The notes under the pieces are model-generated. The model searched no databases and was not told the origin of the DNA. It worked only from the letters and a program-made list of their open reading frames with translations. From assembly GCA_023159155.1 (NCBI GenBank), contig JAJNNX010000065.1, positions 124,001 to 188,000 on the forward strand: a stretch of DNA of 64,000 nt, in the 5' to 3' direction. The first letter of the stretch is position 1, and every line of letters starts with the position of its first letter. Origin of the DNA: Ustulina deusta (Eukaryota; Ascomycota; Sordariomycetes; Xylariales; Xylariaceae). Shown piece after piece: positions 60,911-64,000 of the stretch. The translations under genes and the position numbers were made by a program.

Positions 60911-62639
60911 GTAAACAAACTAATTAATTATAATTATTTTTTTAAACATATTTTATAATTAATTTAGCTATTAATAATATAACTAGCAAATTATTTTTTA
61001 AAGCTTTATATAGCTATATATTAAAGTTTAGACTATTTATTAAAAATAATTTTATTTTAAAAGGGGTACTAATAATATAAAAATAATTATAAAAATTATA
61101 AATTATTAAAAACAATTTAAAAAATTAATAATAAATTATAATTAAAAAGCATTAAAAATACTATAATATTAAACATAAACTTATAACTTATAAAATTAAA
61201 AATATAGTAACATTATTTATAAAAAACTTAAATTTTAAATATTTTAAACTTATATTTAAGTTTATTAGCCTATTTTAGATCTTTAGTTATATTAGATCGC
61301 AAGTATATTGCTTTATATTTCTAGTATAATATGCTTACTTTTATAATATTTTCTTTATTTAACTACTTAAACTTTAAAAAACTAATACTATATATAATTT
61401 ATTTATACTAAACTTTATAAATAACTTAAATAAATAAAAAATTAAAAATATAATAATAAAATAAATATATAATTATAAGTTATATTATAAAATTAAATAA
61501 AAAAGCTAGCTAACTAAATATAACTAATAAGCATTAATTACTAATATTATAATACCTAAAATAATATAAACTTTTAAATAATAGCAAAGTTATTAAAAAA
61601 AAAAAAACTTTTAACCTAACAATTTATATTTAAACTAGTTATAAAAAAAGATTAATTATTTTTATTTTTATTTAAAAATATTTTGCTTTATTATTTAAAG
61701 ATTTATTATTTTTATAATTATATTAGCCCAAAACTCTAGCAAATTAATAAAAATAAACCTATAAATATTTATATAATTAAAATTAAACTAATTACTTTAA
61801 ATATTTAATCTATGCTTTACTATTAAGCTATATACAAACTACTTTTAAAATTAGATTTTATTAAAATAAGTAATATTTATATTAGCTATATTAGCTAATC
61901 TAATAATCTAAATAATTTAATTAGTAATACTTACTATTACTTTTTATATTTTTAATATAAAACAATAAATAATTAATATTTATAATATATAATTATAATC
62001 CTTAAATTAAAAATATAAAATATTTTTATAAAAATATACTTAATATTAAACTAGTATTTAATTATATTAAATAATTTTACAAACTAAAAATAAATAAAAA
62101 TATTTATAATATTAAAAAAAATATATATTACTATTTCAAGTAATATATTTTTTATTGCATTATTATTTAGATATATATAGTATAAGCATTTTAAACCTAT
62201 ATAAACAATTAATAAATATATTATAAAATAAAAATAAAACTACTTATTTTTAAATTACTTAAAATATTAGTAATTCTAAACTAAAAATAATAAGTTACTA
62301 TAAAGCAATAGAATATTTTTAACAAACAAAATTAAATATTAGCAAATTATTAATAAAACTTTAGAAATGCTTGCTAAATACTTAAGTTTGTTTTATTTAT
62401 AACTTTATAATTATTTTTATTTAATTTAAAGTTAAAAAACTAGTAAAACTAGTTTAATAATTTGTTTATATAAACTATATTAAAAAATATTAAGTTTAGG
62501 ACCTAATTATATAATATATTTAAGTTAATAAAAATACTAATATAAAATAAATATAATTATACTTATTAGTTTGTACATCTTTTTGCCTTTTTAGTATTTA
62601 CTATAAAAAAAAGCTTTTACTTTTTTTATTATATAAACA

Positions 62640-62930
62640 ACCTAGATAAGCCGGCCGAAATTGGGCTAAGCTCTATTATAAACACTGCTAAAATAGCGTT
62701 AGTACATATATACTTTATAAACCAGATTTTTAGTAGCTCTGCGCTTATATGCTTTATTTTTAGCGCGTATATTCTGCTTGTACGTATAGTACTTATAGTT
62801 ATAATAGTTATAGCTATTAATTACCTTTTAATAAGTTTTACGCTAGAAGCAATAGTTGCAACAAATAATAAAAGGCTTATTATTTAAAAAAAAGCAATAA
62901 AATTAGCGTTAAACATAGTAATGCTAGCAT
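62640..62930 (+). other. less mutated island inside the LTR element
   Basis: Between integrase and the 3' LTR, this stretch keeps several GC dinucleotides (GCCGGCC, TAGCGCG, GCGCTTA) that are nearly absent elsewhere in the element. No reading frame or known feature is recognised. Confidence 0.4.
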
Positions 62931-63457
62931 AAAAAAAAAATTTAAAAAAATAAAAAATAAAAAATAAAAAACAATAGTAGCAAAGTAAAAAAGTAGTTAA
63001 AACTAACTAAAATAATAGCAGCGGCTAAAAAAAAAAAAAAAAAAAACAAGCTAGAATATTTATATATAAATATATTAGCTTTATAGGCAATTTATATATA
63101 ATTTATGCTTAAATTACTAGCTTTAATATTTATAATATATTTAAGTACTTAAAATATAACATTACATATATATTAAAATTTCTAATTAACTATATTATAT
63201 AAATACTAAAATATTTATATTATTAATAATAATAACTTTTATAGCAATAGTAATACTAATAATAACAATAACAATAATAATACTACTTATCCTATATATA
63301 ACTTATATACTTATATATCTATACTTATATTATCTTTAATCTTTTATTATTTTTATACTTAAATCAACCCTTTTTTATACGCACTTTTATTACCCCCCCA
63401 TTCTATATTCCTTATATTTAGTATATTTATATATATTAAATTAAAAATAACCTAATT

Positions 63458-63469
63458 AAAAAAAAAGAA
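63458..63469 (+). other. probable polypurine tract
   Basis: A purine run (nine A, then GAA) ends four bases before the 3' LTR, where the second-strand primer of an LTR element should lie. RIP blurs the exact limits. Confidence 0.5.
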
Positions 63470-63473
63470 TAGT

Positions 63474-63652
63474 TGTTATGCTAGGTATACCAGAACTAGT
63501 ATATATTTGCTATATATACGTACTATATTTGCTCTTATTTCAATAAAAACCCTTTTTTTTATAAGCTTTAGTCTTATAAGCTAACCTTACTAAATATACA
63601 ATTTATCCCTCTATATATTATACCTGACCTTGTGAACTTCCTATTTATAACA
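63474..63652 (+). repeat. 3' LTR
   Basis: Begins TGTTATGCTAG, ends TTATAACA, same length as the 5' LTR and aligned to it without gaps. Confidence 0.92.
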
Positions 63653-63657
63653 GTTTT
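63653..63657 (+). repeat. right target-site duplication GTTTT
   Basis: Exact copy of the five bases before the 5' LTR. Confidence 0.85.
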
Positions 63658-64000
63658 AATAATATATAAGTTATACTAATATATAATAACTATAATTTAT
63701 ATATAAATAATAACTTTTTATAGCTTTATTTTTTAAACAAAATATAGTTTATTTTTTATAAACTATATTATAGTTATATTATATAAATATTAAATATTAG
63801 AATTTTTAGTTTATTAAAAAAAAAAGCTTAAAAATAAAATTAAAAAAATATTTAAAAGCTGCTTTAGCGTTATATTTTTAAAAAAAAACATAATTATAGT
63901 ATATAAATAGGCTTGTAATATTATTTTATTACTAAAAACTATTAAAAAAACATAAATAATAGCTAAAATATAACTAAAAAATATTTAATTATTATTATTT
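63658..64000. repeat. AT-rich, RIP-like flank, continues past the window
   Basis: Same composition as 55312-56077. The AT-rich block has no end within the window. Confidence 0.6.

Larger units (their letters stand above)
56083..63652 (+). mobile_element. dead Ty3/Gypsy LTR retrotransposon, heavily RIP-mutated
   Basis: A complete 7570-bp element: LTRs of identical length (179 bp), 5-bp target-site duplication, and decayed internal region. The order is reverse transcriptase words at about 58819-59150 followed by integrase words at about 60754-60905, both on the + strand; RT before integrase is the Gypsy order, whereas Copia has integrase first. The interior is about nine tenths A/T by eye, with dense stops and some frameshifts; no open frame of useful length remains. 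Gag and protease cannot be recognised. The damage is overwhelmingly C-to-T and G-to-A, as RIP produces. It is a fossil without coding capacity. Confidence 0.92.

Overview
The window is 64 kb of nuclear DNA from a filamentous ascomycete (Pezizomycotina, most likely a Sordariomycete; genus not determinable). The evidence is small GT-AG introns of about 45-130 bp with CTRAY-type branch sites, fungus-specific families (UTR2/CRH wall transglycosylase, Zn2Cys6 regulator, UstYa/DUF3328, mpaB-like oxygenase), moderate GC gene space, and a sharp change to extremely AT-rich DNA with the transition-only decay expected of repeat-induced point mutation (RIP). I rebuilt 14 intact gene models exon by exon, plus one model with an unresolved join, one wrecked regulator gene and one dead LTR retrotransposon. 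No tRNA, rRNA or CRISPR array was seen.

Layout. 0.7-2.4 kb: His/Gln-rich Myb/SANT-like protein. 4.0-5.5 kb: Nudix-fold protein with a degenerate Nudix box. 8.0-9.5 kb: GPI-anchored UTR2-like GH16. 12.0-26.6 kb: metabolic block of secreted beta-propeller lactonase, IlvD/Edd dehydratase (10 exons, two of only 5 and 8 nt), SDR, Baeyer-Villiger-type monooxygenase, second SDR and amino-acid permease. 28.0-30.1 kb: Zn2Cys6/Fungal_trans_2 regulator destroyed by nonsense codons. 31.2-32.7 kb: RRB1-like ribosome assembly WD40 protein. 36.7-40.1 kb: WDR44/DGR2-like WD40 protein. 40.9-42.2 kb: DOM34/Pelota. 43.1-49.7 kb: aldo/keto reductase, mpaB-like membrane oxygenase, UstYa-like oxidase and Dal5-type MFS transporter. 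49.7-55.2 kb: no convincing gene. 55.2-64.0 kb: AT-rich heterochromatin-like DNA holding a complete but dead Ty3/Gypsy element with 179-bp LTRs and an exact 5-bp target-site duplication (GTTTT).

How the genes may work together. The lactonase, dehydratase, two SDRs, monooxygenase and permease have the enzyme types of an oxidative catabolic route (dehydrogenase, ring oxygenation or lactone formation, lactone opening, acid dehydration, uptake), and the ruined regulator next door could be their lost local activator. The AKR/mpaB/UstYa/MFS block has the enzyme types of a small specialised-metabolite locus, but no backbone synthase or RiPP precursor was seen. Both groupings are inferences from adjacency. 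RRB1, DOM34 and the WDR44-like gene are housekeeping genes between these accessory blocks.
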